This document shows, one piece after another, positions 12,723-24,700 of a stretch of DNA of 64,000 nucleotides (the stretch's first letter is position 1; each line of letters opens with the position of its first letter). The translations under genes were made by a program, and so were the position numbers. The stretch is from Physella acuta (taxonomy: Eukaryota; Mollusca; Gastropoda; Physidae). Under the pieces are notes generated by a model, which searched no databases, had not been told where the DNA came from, and saw nothing but the letters and a program-made list of their open reading frames with translations. The stretch lies in the NCBI RefSeq assembly GCF_028476545.1, contig NW_026731696.1:326001-390000 (forward strand). Direction: 5' to 3'.

Positions 12723-15700
12723 GTAAATAAATTCAAGTTGTTCTATACAAACTATTCTAACTTGGTCAATTAAAAGCAATAAGCCTCCATACCATTTAGA
12801 CTTAGTTATGTATTTAGACTTTTTTGGGGGGTTGAAATGTATGTGTAAGAGGCCTGAGGACTAATTTAAAAGAGTAACAACAGCTCATATTAGGCATAAA
12901 CTCCCCCCCCCCCCCATTCCATTTCGCTGTTACCATCACCAAGTTGTTTTGATGTATACAATTCAATTAGAACAAGACATCTTCACGATATAAAAGTGAT
13001 AGAACAAATGCATCCATTTCTATTGTTATTTACAACTATTTATCCTCAAAGTAAACCAATCATAGAGGGAAAAGTTTTAAGGTTTAATATATTTATATGC
13101 AGGAGGAGTGTGTGTGTGGTGGGTGTGTTTTAAGGATTGGATAAAACTATAACATTGCTACTTATTTATTTTCTGTAGTTATAACTCCATCATGAAATAA
13201 AAATTAGTTGCACACAATTGAGAAAAATATTATAATTTAATTTCCTTTCTGTTTATAAAAGCTAAATAACTTAAACATTTATAATGGAATTTGGCTGGGA
13301 ATTTTTCCCTAATGGTATGAATCATGTGTAACATACCTTAAACTTATCCAAATAATTAAACATTATATACATTTTTCTTCAATGTGTATGTTTCATATTT
13401 TGTCAATTAGAGGAAGTAGACAGCAAATTTTATGAAAACAGTGATGTGTATGTTCCATATTTTGTCAGACAGAAAATTTTATGAAAACGGTGATGTGTAT
13501 GTTCCATATTTTGTCAGACAGCAAATTTTATGAAAACGGTGATGGTGATGACCAAGATGTCCAGCTGCGCCATAGAAACGGTATAGTCACAGAATCACCA
13601 GTGAGCCATAGAACTGTTGAAGGACATAACTCAACCATGGAGGAAAATATGGAAGTGTATGATCAAAACCTCTCAGACTTACTGCAACAGTTGCCAAGTC
13701 GGCAATTAGGTTTGTTGGTCTTAACAAATCAACAATATGACTTGTTTTTGTACAGAAATAAGTACTTTTAAGGACATTACTATGTTTTATCTAAAATAAT
13801 TATTTATTTAAAAGCTAAACTGTGTTCTTGTATTGAAATGGATCAGGAAGAATAATAACAGCTATGTTAAAGAATTTATTTAGTGTCTTTTTACTATTTT
13901 GAGTATTGGTCTTAAATATTGAGGGCTATTACACTGAATTAAAACTGTTATGCATTATAACTTTTATGTATAGATGTTATAGCTATAATTTTTATGAATA
14001 GAACATGTAACTAGCTGTAACATTTCTGAACAGAGGATGTGGCTGACATGGCAGCCAGAACCCTACTGAGAAAGAGAGGCACACACTTGCTGAGAACAAG
14101 CATGAGAATCAACACTGACAACGCCCTTGAGGACCGCATTGTTGAGAGCCTGGAGCAGGAGAGTTCTGAGGACCTGGCTGATGACATTGATGCTGCTGTC
14201 AGGAACATCCCCACAACTCTAACTAAGAAAAGAAGCATCAAGTCAGTTTGATCAAATTTTACTTTTTTCAGTATTTAACCTAAGTAACTATTTATATTTC
14301 CATTGAAGGAATTTTTAAACTTTTGGACATGCATTATGATTACATTTTTAATTGCTCTAATTTGGTTTATTTAAATAATTTGAGAGGTTGCAGTGTTAAA
14401 AAAAGGGCACAGTGTACCTTAACATTTTGTTAGATGTTTTGTATTGCCAGCAGCGCAGGAGCACAACTGCCGTTCTCTCTGTTTACAGACACAGGTTGTC
14501 CATCAAAGCTAGTCGTCCACTGTCCAGGTGGAAACTGATCAAGTACACAGCAAGCCTGGTACAATCTTTTTGGTTGTTTCTTCTCTCACTTCTTGGGGTA
14601 ACAAGTAATAGGGGGGGGGGGGGAGATGTAAGTAACTAAGTATAATTGCAGTCTCCTTTAGATATGCAGTAAAAAACCTCACAATATCACTTTTTGTTTC
14701 TAGTGCTGAGTTATTTCCATTCTATAGCCTGATTATGTTTTATTTTACTTTTTGAAAATTACATGCTACATTTGAGCATTGCTGGCATTAGATCTCTGGC
14801 CTTTGGGAAACTACTACAGTGTATTTAAGTTTGCCACTTTTAAACTTGCAGACCTGGAGACACGTGAAATTTGAAATGAAGAAAATCCATCGTTTGTTTG
14901 ACCTGTGGCGCTCCCATCTCCTGGTCATTGAGGGCTGTTTTGGCACCAGCGTCGCCTCCTACTTCATCTTCCTCAAGTGGGTGCTCCTCATCAACATCCC
15001 CATCTTCCTGCTGACCTTCACCTTTCTAGTCATCCCCCAGATTCTCTACAGCCATTATGTGGACAAGCACAGCTCTGAGCTGAGGAAACCCTTCACTGGC
15101 GTGGAGCTGCTTACTGGGACTGTAAGTCTCCTCTTGGCTTTTTAGTGGTGCTTAAACTTTAAGGCTTAATTCGTTTTATTATGTGATTTTCCTTTTGGGA
15201 ATCACGTCTGAGTTTGGTGATGATGTATCATGTTAGGGTTTAAAGGATGTTGAGTAGCATATACTTCATATTCAAAGAAAAACATTCTTTTCATTTCAAA
15301 TGATAGTTAAATTAAAAAAAAACTTTTAATTAAATTGTCAATATTTACAAAATTATCTTGTCAAAACAACAGTGATGACTTATTTTAGAATGTGGTTATT
15401 TTAGAAAAGTGGTTAACTTAGAAAAGGTTAACTTATTGCAAATTTCCTGCACTTACAGGGTGCCTTTGAAAATTCAGAAATGTACTATGGCTTCTACACC
15501 AACATGACAATAGAAATCAGCAAGGGAGCTAACTACAATATGAAATATGCTTATATTTTAACCACAGGGGGCTACTATCTCTTCTGTCTGATCATCCTGG
15601 GCTACAGGTATTGTACATATTTACTTCCTATGCTTTAAGTTGTTTACTCACTAAATTATGTTAAGAATTTTAGATGCCTTTGGTGTAATTTCACAACAAT

Positions 15701-18700
15701 ATTGAAACCAGGCCATAAATAGGATCTTATTGAACTGTGAAAGATGGATATGATGTTCTAACCTTGATTTGAAACAAGTTTACATTATCAATATGTCAGC
15801 TATATCTGAAAACTGGTTTATATTTAAATCTTATCCATCATATGTCATATAGATTTACATGTCAATATTTTAGTTATCTGAGGTCATACAGATTTACATA
15901 TCAATATTTCAGTTATCTGAAGTCATACAGATTAACATGTCAATATGTCAGTTATCTGAGGTCATACAGATTTACATGTCAATATGTCATACAGATTTAC
16001 ATGTCAATATTTCAGTTATCTGAGGTCATACAGATTTACATGTCAATATGTCATACAGATTTACATGTCAATATTTCAGTTATCTGAGGTCATACAGATT
16101 TACATGTCAATATGTCATACAGATTTACATGTCATTATTTCAGTTATCTGAGGTCATACAGATTGTACTACATAGAAGCCAGTGGCAGTACCAGCATGTA
16201 CTACTTTAACTTGATCTACACTGGCTGGGACTATGGTATCACATCAGTTGAGACTGGCCAGCTCAAACAAAGAAGTATTTATAATGAGATCAAGGTTGGC
16301 ATCAGTCTTGTTTTATTTTGTTCTTTTCTTTATATTTGTTTTCACTCAAGCCTCATGAAGCTTAAACATTAAGAAAATAGTTAACGCCTAAGGTAATATT
16401 TACACTTGACAGGATGTCTTTGTGAGCTTGTAAAATAGTTTTTTGAACTACTTGTATGTCCTAAGTGAACGCAGTCATGTAGTAGCACAGTTGTATATTT
16501 TTCCAGGAGTTTCTTGCTGGGAAATCCTTCAATTCTTTTATTAAAGAAGACATGGTGACGACGTGGCTGAAGCGCCTCCTGTCCTGGTTGTTTGTGTGCT
16601 GTCTGCTGGCCCTGAGTGGTTACACCACCTTCGTTGTTTCCACCGAGCTGTCTCTCACGTCTGAGAGATCCAACTCTGTAAGTAGGTCATACCCCGGCAG
16701 ATCCAATGATGTAAGTAGGTCATGTCTGGCAGATCCAACTCTGTAAGTAGGTCATACCCCAGCAGATCCAACTCTGTAAGTAGGTCATACCCCGGGAGAT
16801 CCAACTCTGTAAGTAGGTCACACATGACACATCCAACACACTAAGTAACTTATGTCGTATAGATCAAACTGTAATGAATAAAAATTACATTTTATTTTAT
16901 AATAATTATCTCGAATCCAGAGTCACATGATAAAAATTGTAAAGTAAAAGTGCATGCCTACAAAAACCATATCAGATGTAACTTAGTTCCATTTAGTTTT
17001 TGTTTAACCCTTTACCGGCCAGGGCATCAAAACTACTTCCCCAATGGGCGGGCAAAAAGATGATGCATTTGTCAACCACAGCATTTAAAAAAAAAATAAC
17101 CATATAAAATGAAAAGCATTATACACAAAATTGGTCTGTTTATTATGTAAGAGGTTCACTAGCATAATAGTTTACTATTAATAAATAAAAATAGCACTAA
17201 TTCCAGAAAAACGTAAACAATATTGTTCTTATAAAAAATCTATTTTAAATGCTAAGATAGAATAAGCTATGCAGCTACTTTCTTTTTTAATAGTTACATT
17301 ATAACTAAAGTCTGATTCAACAGCAGAGGCATTTTAATTAGATTTAATTTCACTAATTACATTGCCCATAATTTAAAAAAAAATTAATTGTAGAAAATGA
17401 ATTACTGGGATAGAATAACAAAAAAACCCAACGTAAATAAAACATGTTATTTCCCGCGTCCACTAGCAGGAAAAAATTCCTTTCTTCAAATAACCTTTTC
17501 TGATGGTGCTCTGTTTTTCAGACTTCCATTCCAGCTCTTCGACCCCTAGCCATGCCGGTTGTCTTATCATCCATCCAACTTTTTGTCCCAATGATATTTA
17601 CATTCCTGGAGGGAAAGGAAAACTACCAGTTACCAAAATATGAGCTCTATATTCATATGTTTAGGTGAGTAAAGTTGTAAAAATATCAATAAGATTTGTC
17701 TTGTTTATTGTGTTTTTAATAAATTTAAATCTTATTTAATACACTGTTTACATTTCAGATTATTATAAATTGAAACATACATGTTTGAATGCATGTAATA
17801 AAAAACAGTAATATCAATAAAAATATTAATATGATCCTACTAAACTTAAATTTTTTTTTAATTATTTAACAGAGAGAAGATACTGAGAGTCCCCAAGCTG
17901 TGTCCTGTAATTGTTTTGTTTGTTAATGTCCAACTTTTTAATCCTCCCACAGAGAGATGGCACTGAAAGCCACCAAGCTGTGTCCTGTAATTGTTTTGTT
18001 AATGTCCAACTTTTTAATCCTCCCACAGAGAGATGGCACTGAAAGCCACCAAGCTGTGTCCTGTAATTGTTTTGTTAATGTCCAACTTTTTAATCCTCCC
18101 ACAGAGAGATGGCACTGAAAGCCACCATGCTGTGTCCTGTAATTGTTTTGTTTGTTAATGTCCAACTTTTTAATCCTCCCACAGAGAGATGACACTAAAA
18201 GCCACCATTCTGTGTCCTGTAATTGTTTTGTTTGTTAATGTCCAACTTTTTAATCCTCCCACAGAGAGATGGCACTGAAAGCCACCATGCTGTGTCCTGT
18301 AATTGTTTTGTTTGTTAATGTCCAACTCTTTAATCCTCCCACAGAGAGATGGCACTGAAAGCCACCATGCTGTGTCCTGTAATTGTTTTGTTTGTTAATG
18401 TCCAACTTTTTAATCCTCCCACAGAGAGATGGCACTGAAAGCCACCAAGCTGTGTCCTGTAATTGTTTTGTTTGTTAATGTCCAACTTTTTAATCCTCCC
18501 ACAGAGAGATGACACTGAAAGCCACCAAGCTGTGTCCTGTAATTGTTTTGTTTGTTAATGTCCAACTTTTTAATCCTCCCACAGAGAGATGGCATTGAAA
18601 GCCACCAAGCTGTGTCCTGTAATTGTTTTGTTTGTTAATGTCCAACTTTTTAATCCTCCCACAGAGAGATGACACTGAAAGCCACCAAGCTGTGTCCTGT

Positions 18701-21700
18701 AATTGTTTTGTTAATGTCCAACTTTTTAATCCTCCCACAGAGAGATGGCACTGAAAGCCACCAAGCTGTGTCCTGTAATTGTTTTGTTTGTTAATGTCCA
18801 ACTTTTTAATCCTCCCACAGAGAGATGACACTGAAAGCCACCATGCTGTGTCCTGTAATTGTTTTGTTTGTTAATGTCCAACTTTTTAATCCTCCCACAG
18901 AGAGATGGCACTGAAAGCCACCATGCTGTGTCCTGTAATTGTTTTGTTTGTTAATGTCCAACTTTTTAATCCTCCCACAGAGAGGTGGCACTGAAAGCCA
19001 CCATGCTGTGTCCTGTAATTGTTTTGTTAATGTCCAACTTTTTAATCCTCCCACAGAGAGATGGCACTGAAAGCCACCATGCTGTGTCCTGTAATTGTTT
19101 TGTTTGTTAATGTCCAACTTTTTAATCCTCCCACAGAGAGGTGGCACTGAAAGCCACCATGCTGTGTCCTGTAATTGTTTTGTTAATGTCCAACTTTTTA
19201 ATCCTCCCACAGAGAGATGGCACTGAAAGCCACCATGCTGTGTCCTGTAATTGTTTTGTTTGTTAATGTCCAACTTTTTAATCCTCCCACAGAGAGATGG
19301 CACTGAAAGCCACCATGCTGTGTGTCCTTGTTTATTTCTGGCTGCAGGAGGCTTCTAAAGAATTAAAGGTACCTTATAAGCAAATATGCATAATGAAACA
19401 TAGATTAACATCAGTGTGAGGGCTGTGAAGGGTTGTTGATTTTACTCACATTTATTTTCTCATCAATGTCCTGGTGCTGATTGCAATGGTTGGTGATTTA
19501 ACTAACATTCTGTTTTCAGCTTGGAGGATTAAAAAACTACAAAGGATTGGTGATAAATTTGTTCAGTAACTTAAAATAATTGAAAGTTTATACACAATTG
19601 TTTCAAGTTTTCTTATTTTAAAACTTTTTTTGTATTTATATGATTGTGTTGTGTTTGACAATAATTTGTGCTTAATTTGAAGCATAGCGCAGGTGATTAA
19701 ATTTGGAGGAAAGAGTTTATTTGACTGCTTTATTAATACTGTAGTAATAATAATAGCTTGATAAATTTAACTATTGTCAAGGCACCCTAAGAAAAGATAT
19801 CTTTCTGAATTTCTTCAGATCCGGTGTTTTAACTATAGATTAAATATTAATTTTGTAAGAGTCTGAAATAGTATCCCTACTAAGAAAATACATTATTTAA
19901 AAAAAAATCTGTTCAAAATAAAAAATGTTGGCAATTAATATGGAAAAAATCAGGTCTTATAAAAAAAAGTGTACTAAATAGTTTATTAACTCCCTTTTTC
20001 AGTGTTGGGAGACATTTGTTGGTGAAGAAATCTACAGACTGGTTATTGTGGATTTTATCTTTAATATGGGCTATACTTTTTTCATGGAGTTTATACGAAA
20101 GTAAGTTTTCCTGTATTTTTTGGATGTTAATGTTATATTGCTTAAAGACTGATGACTTAAATTTTGAGTAGAACATAATTTTATTATCTCATTGATAGAT
20201 TGATCAGTATGTTTATTAATATTTCAGGCTCATCTCATTGATAGATTGATCATTTTTTAAATCAATATTTCAGGCTTATCTCATTGATAGATTGATCATT
20301 TTTTAAATCAATATTTCAGGCTCATCTCATTGATAGATTGATCATTTTTTAAATCAATATTTCAGGCTCATCTCATTGATAGATTGATCATTTTTTAAAT
20401 CAATATTTCAGGCTTATCTCATTGATAGATTGATCATTTTTTAAATCAATATTTCAAGCTTATCTCATTGATAGATTGATCATTGTAATGTGTTCATCAA
20501 TATTTCAGGCTTATCTCATTGAAATGGGAGAGAATAAAAAAATCTGAGTTTGCCATTGGCCGGCACACGCTTGAGTTGGTCTACTCACAGACTCTATGTT
20601 GGTATGTTATGTAATGTAGCGCATGTAGATTTTTGGTATGTTGCAGTTACGTGATTTAGCACATGTATACTGGCGGCAGGGGTGTAGCCACTGTAAAGCT
20701 AGCATAAGCAAAGCATTGAGGCACAAGGAACATAGGTGGCCTTTTTCCTCTTTGAAAAGTAAAACTTTTCTTGGAATTTTAGTGGTTTTTAATACTACAT
20801 TTTTAAAACAAAAAAATGGAATTCAACTTTTATTTTTCTGCTTTAGAAAAAATATAAAAAATCTGTAAAAGGTACCCACTCATTCCATAGTATACAGGCA
20901 GTGGCACCTAGAGGTTGCAGTTACGTGATGTAGCACATTTAGTGGCACCTAGAGGTGGATGGGATGGGACAAGGCCTAGTCTGCTGCACAGTCCTACCCG
21001 TATTAATAAAATGTCACGTATACTTGGGCAAGATGGTTACAAATCTAAATAAAAATGAGAATTTTTTTGAATATTGTGTTTGGTAAGTGGCATCACTAGG
21101 TCGGGTCTCACCCTGTGTGCTTACTGAGGGTATCACCCCACCTCCTCCAATAATTTTAGTTTGGTGTCTCCCCTCTCCCCCTAATATTTTATTTTTTGAA
21201 CATGTTTTTGTTTTGACAGTAAATGTTACCATTTTCTGTCACTGAGTCACCCCCTGTGATGTTACTGCGTTTGGCCTTCAGTAATTTTTTTATCCAAAAA
21301 TAGTGATATAAAATAAAAATTAACTAACGTTAATAATACAGTATTAGTGTACAATCAGGATGTAAAAAATACAAAATTAAATTTTAATTTTTTTTATTTA
21401 AAACTCCTCCCTCATAAGTAGTTGTCGAAGGGGCCCACTGATAATTTGTAGATAGCAGTTCCCTGACAGTGCGAAAGAACAATTGTTTCTGTGACCAGCT
21501 TTACACAATGACCAAAAACAAAATGTCCTAATTTTGTCTCCAGGCTTGGAGTGTTTTACAGCCCACTGCTGCCAGTTGTTGTCATATTGAAGCTGATTAT
21601 TATATTTTATGTCAAAAGGGTAAGTTCATCTTGATACTCTCAGCTCTGCTACACTCTCAACTCTGTCTTATATAGAATATTTTAAAACATTGGAAATTTG

Positions 21701-24700
21701 AATTGCATAGTTTTTACAAGCTTTTATTTAACTCACTGTCTCTGTCGTCAGTGTGTCCTCAGTCTGTCTAGATCAAAACGCCTGAGCGAAACAATGGGCT
21801 CTTCTAATAGATTCGGTTCAAAGTAGGCACATCGGTCAAGTCATGAAGACAACGCAACATGACATTAAATTTAACTTAATTGGATGCCTAATTAATTTTT
21901 TATGAATTAATTGAAATTTTGTCCAAATTAGTAGGCTGTCTCATCCAACTATTCCGCACTATTATACACGCGTCATCACATTAATTAGGTGCGCAATGGT
22001 TTTTAGTCATACAACTCTTTTAAAAATTTAAAGTACTGAAAAAAAAATTCATAAAATACGTTTTAATAATAAGCTTTTATGTAATAATGCACTAAAAAGT
22101 AGAAAATAAATTATACATTACTATTTAAATAACTAACGCTTTTCTTTATAGTTATTTAAATAATAGTGTATAATTTATTTTCTCCTTTTTAGTGCATTAT
22201 TACATAAAAGCTTGTTATTAAAACGTTTTTTATACATTTTTTATTTTTTATTTTATTTACAAACAGCTCTGTTGTCAAACAGTTTTTACATACCAAAATT
22301 TTACCACATAATCAGATGCATTTTATTTCCCAGTTTGGTTTGTAACAAATGTATTTTACATTCCAGTATAGTGTGGTTCATAACTGTAGTCCTTCTGTCA
22401 AGCCTTGGAAAGCATCAAGAACTCACACTATCTTTGTGGGATATTTGTTTGTCTTCTTCATCTTGTGCAGCGTGGCTGTAGGCTGTAGCATCTTTCTGTA
22501 AGTTGTGTGGCTGTGATTTGTGGTTGTGGCTGTGGACTGTAGTGTGTGGTTGTAGTGTGTGGCTGTGGACTGTAGTGTGTGGCTGTAGTGTGTGGCTGTG
22601 GACTGTAGTGTGTGGCTGTGGCCTGTAGTGTGTGGCTGTGGACTGTAGTGTGTGGCTGTGGACTGTAGTGTGTGGCTGTAGTGTGTGGCTGTGGACTGTA
22701 GTGTGTGGCTGTGGCCTGTAGTGTGTGGCTGTGGCCTGTAGTGTGTGGCTGTGGCCTGTAGTGTGTGCAGTGTGGCTGAATACTGAGTGCTTGTTTGATT
22801 TGTATTTTGATTGTCCCTATAGTGTGACACCGAGCCATACGTGTGGGCCTTACCAAAATTACTCCAGCTCGTACGAAGTTATCAACAGTCTCATCACCAA
22901 TTGGGAGGACGAGAGCAGTGTCATTAAAGAAATTTTCAACTTTGTTGACTCTCCAGGTTTTATAGCTGGTCTTTTGATCTTTTTGCTGTAAGTTTCATTT
23001 GGCTAAATACTATCATACTATAATCCCTATTCTTTTGGTAGGATGGTTTTCTACTATAACTTATACTTTTCTGCTTTGGTAGGATGGTTGTGTCCTACAA
23101 TTTATACCCTATTCTATTTGTAGGATGGTTTTGTATTACGCCCGCACCATCAGCCTGAGCCACAAAGCTATGGTGGAACAATTCAAGCTACAGCTTATCT
23201 CAGTAAGTGTTGGTTTGTTTGGGTTCGGTTATTTGTCATGTATGTATCATACTGTTATATTCTAGCCACTGTAACTGCATTTCTTTAGTCATGTGGTTTT
23301 TGACTATATTTTCCCAACAATTGAACTGAAATCAGGAAGGTAAAGACAAGAAGTTCCTCATCAACCTGCTCAACCAGGTGAAAATTCGTGGGCGAAAAAG
23401 TGGGATCAACCACCCAGGGCCGCTGCTGCAGAAGAAAATAGAATTATTGGAAACTCACTCAAACCTGAGTTCTCTCACCCCTGATTCAGGTGAGCTGTCA
23501 TAGCGTATGGTCACACCCACATCATAGTGTGATGTCACACCCACATCATAGTGTGATGTCACACCCACATCATAGTGTGATGTCACACCCACATCATAGT
23601 GTGATGTCACACCCACATCATAGTGTGATGTCACACCCACATCATAGTGTGATGTCACACCCACATCATAGTGTGATGTCACACCCACATCATAGTGTGA
23701 TGTCACACCCACATCATAGTGTGATGTCACACCCACATCAAAGTGTGATGTCACACCCACATCATAGTGTGATGTCACACCCACATCATAGTGTGATGTC
23801 ACACCCACATCATAGTGTGATGTCACACCCACATCATAGTGTGATGTCACACCCACATCATAGTGTGATGTCACACCCACATGAGGTTCACACTATAATT
23901 TTCATCAACCTTTTTTAACAATCTTAAAATCATATGTCGGATGACTGAGTGTAAACTTTTCAAGGGTTAATTCATTCTTACCATTGTCACTTCATTGAGC
24001 ATTTTCTTAGCTGAGCTGTCCATACCCTTCAAAAATAGGTCTTCAACTTAACACCAGCTTAACCCAGATGCTTGAAATGTATATAATATAGCTGCTGATC
24101 TCATAAAGATTAATACATGGGAAGGGTTTCTACAGATTTTACATTACTATTTTATTATGCTTCCTCAGTTTATCAATTAGTTTATCATTTACTAAGAGAA
24201 TTACCACACTCCTTAAAAATACAAGTTTCATGACTAATTATTGACTTAACATTTGTTTTTCAGTTCCAAGCTCAACTAAATTGGCAGGTAATTCTTTTAG
24301 TATTTTATTTGATGTACATTTTTTAAGTTTTAAATTTAGAGCCAGATAAGATTAATGTTTTATATTAACTCTTTTACATATTAAGAACTTGACATTTTAT
24401 AAAATACTGCTGTATGTTAGCATAAATTGTGCTGCTAAAATGAAGAAAAATAAATCTCAATGTCTGATATGTATTGTAGGTAAATAATTTGAGTGGTGAG
24501 TATTAGTGCTGCTTGCTTAAGTTGATGTACATGATCTTGATGTTGACCGTACACTCTCTCTATATATTTAAAAAAAATATTACAGCCTCTGTGTATAATG
24601 ATGACTTATTGTAAATGGGTTTTGATGTGTTTAACTCTACTCTGCTTAGTGTTTTAATTAATTATGATAATATTTCATTTGGTCTTATAATTCAATGGGA

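Noticed and set aside
17938-19303. Minus-strand frames with repeated SLCGRIKKLDINK
   Set aside because: Antisense reading of the acceptor array of the TMC gene; frames break wherever a 76-bp unit replaces an 80-bp one.
21743-21830. Possible TMC exon reading CVLSLSRSKRLSETMGS
   Set aside because: It follows a plausible GTCAG but has no donor at its end and does not resemble the TMC family. The true next exon is 22367-22497, which carries the PWKASR motif in phase.
23455-23918. About 140-codon frames rich in HSVMSHPH or GVTSHYDV
   Set aside because: They follow the 24-bp minisatellite directly after the exon 17 donor and run out where the repeat ends.
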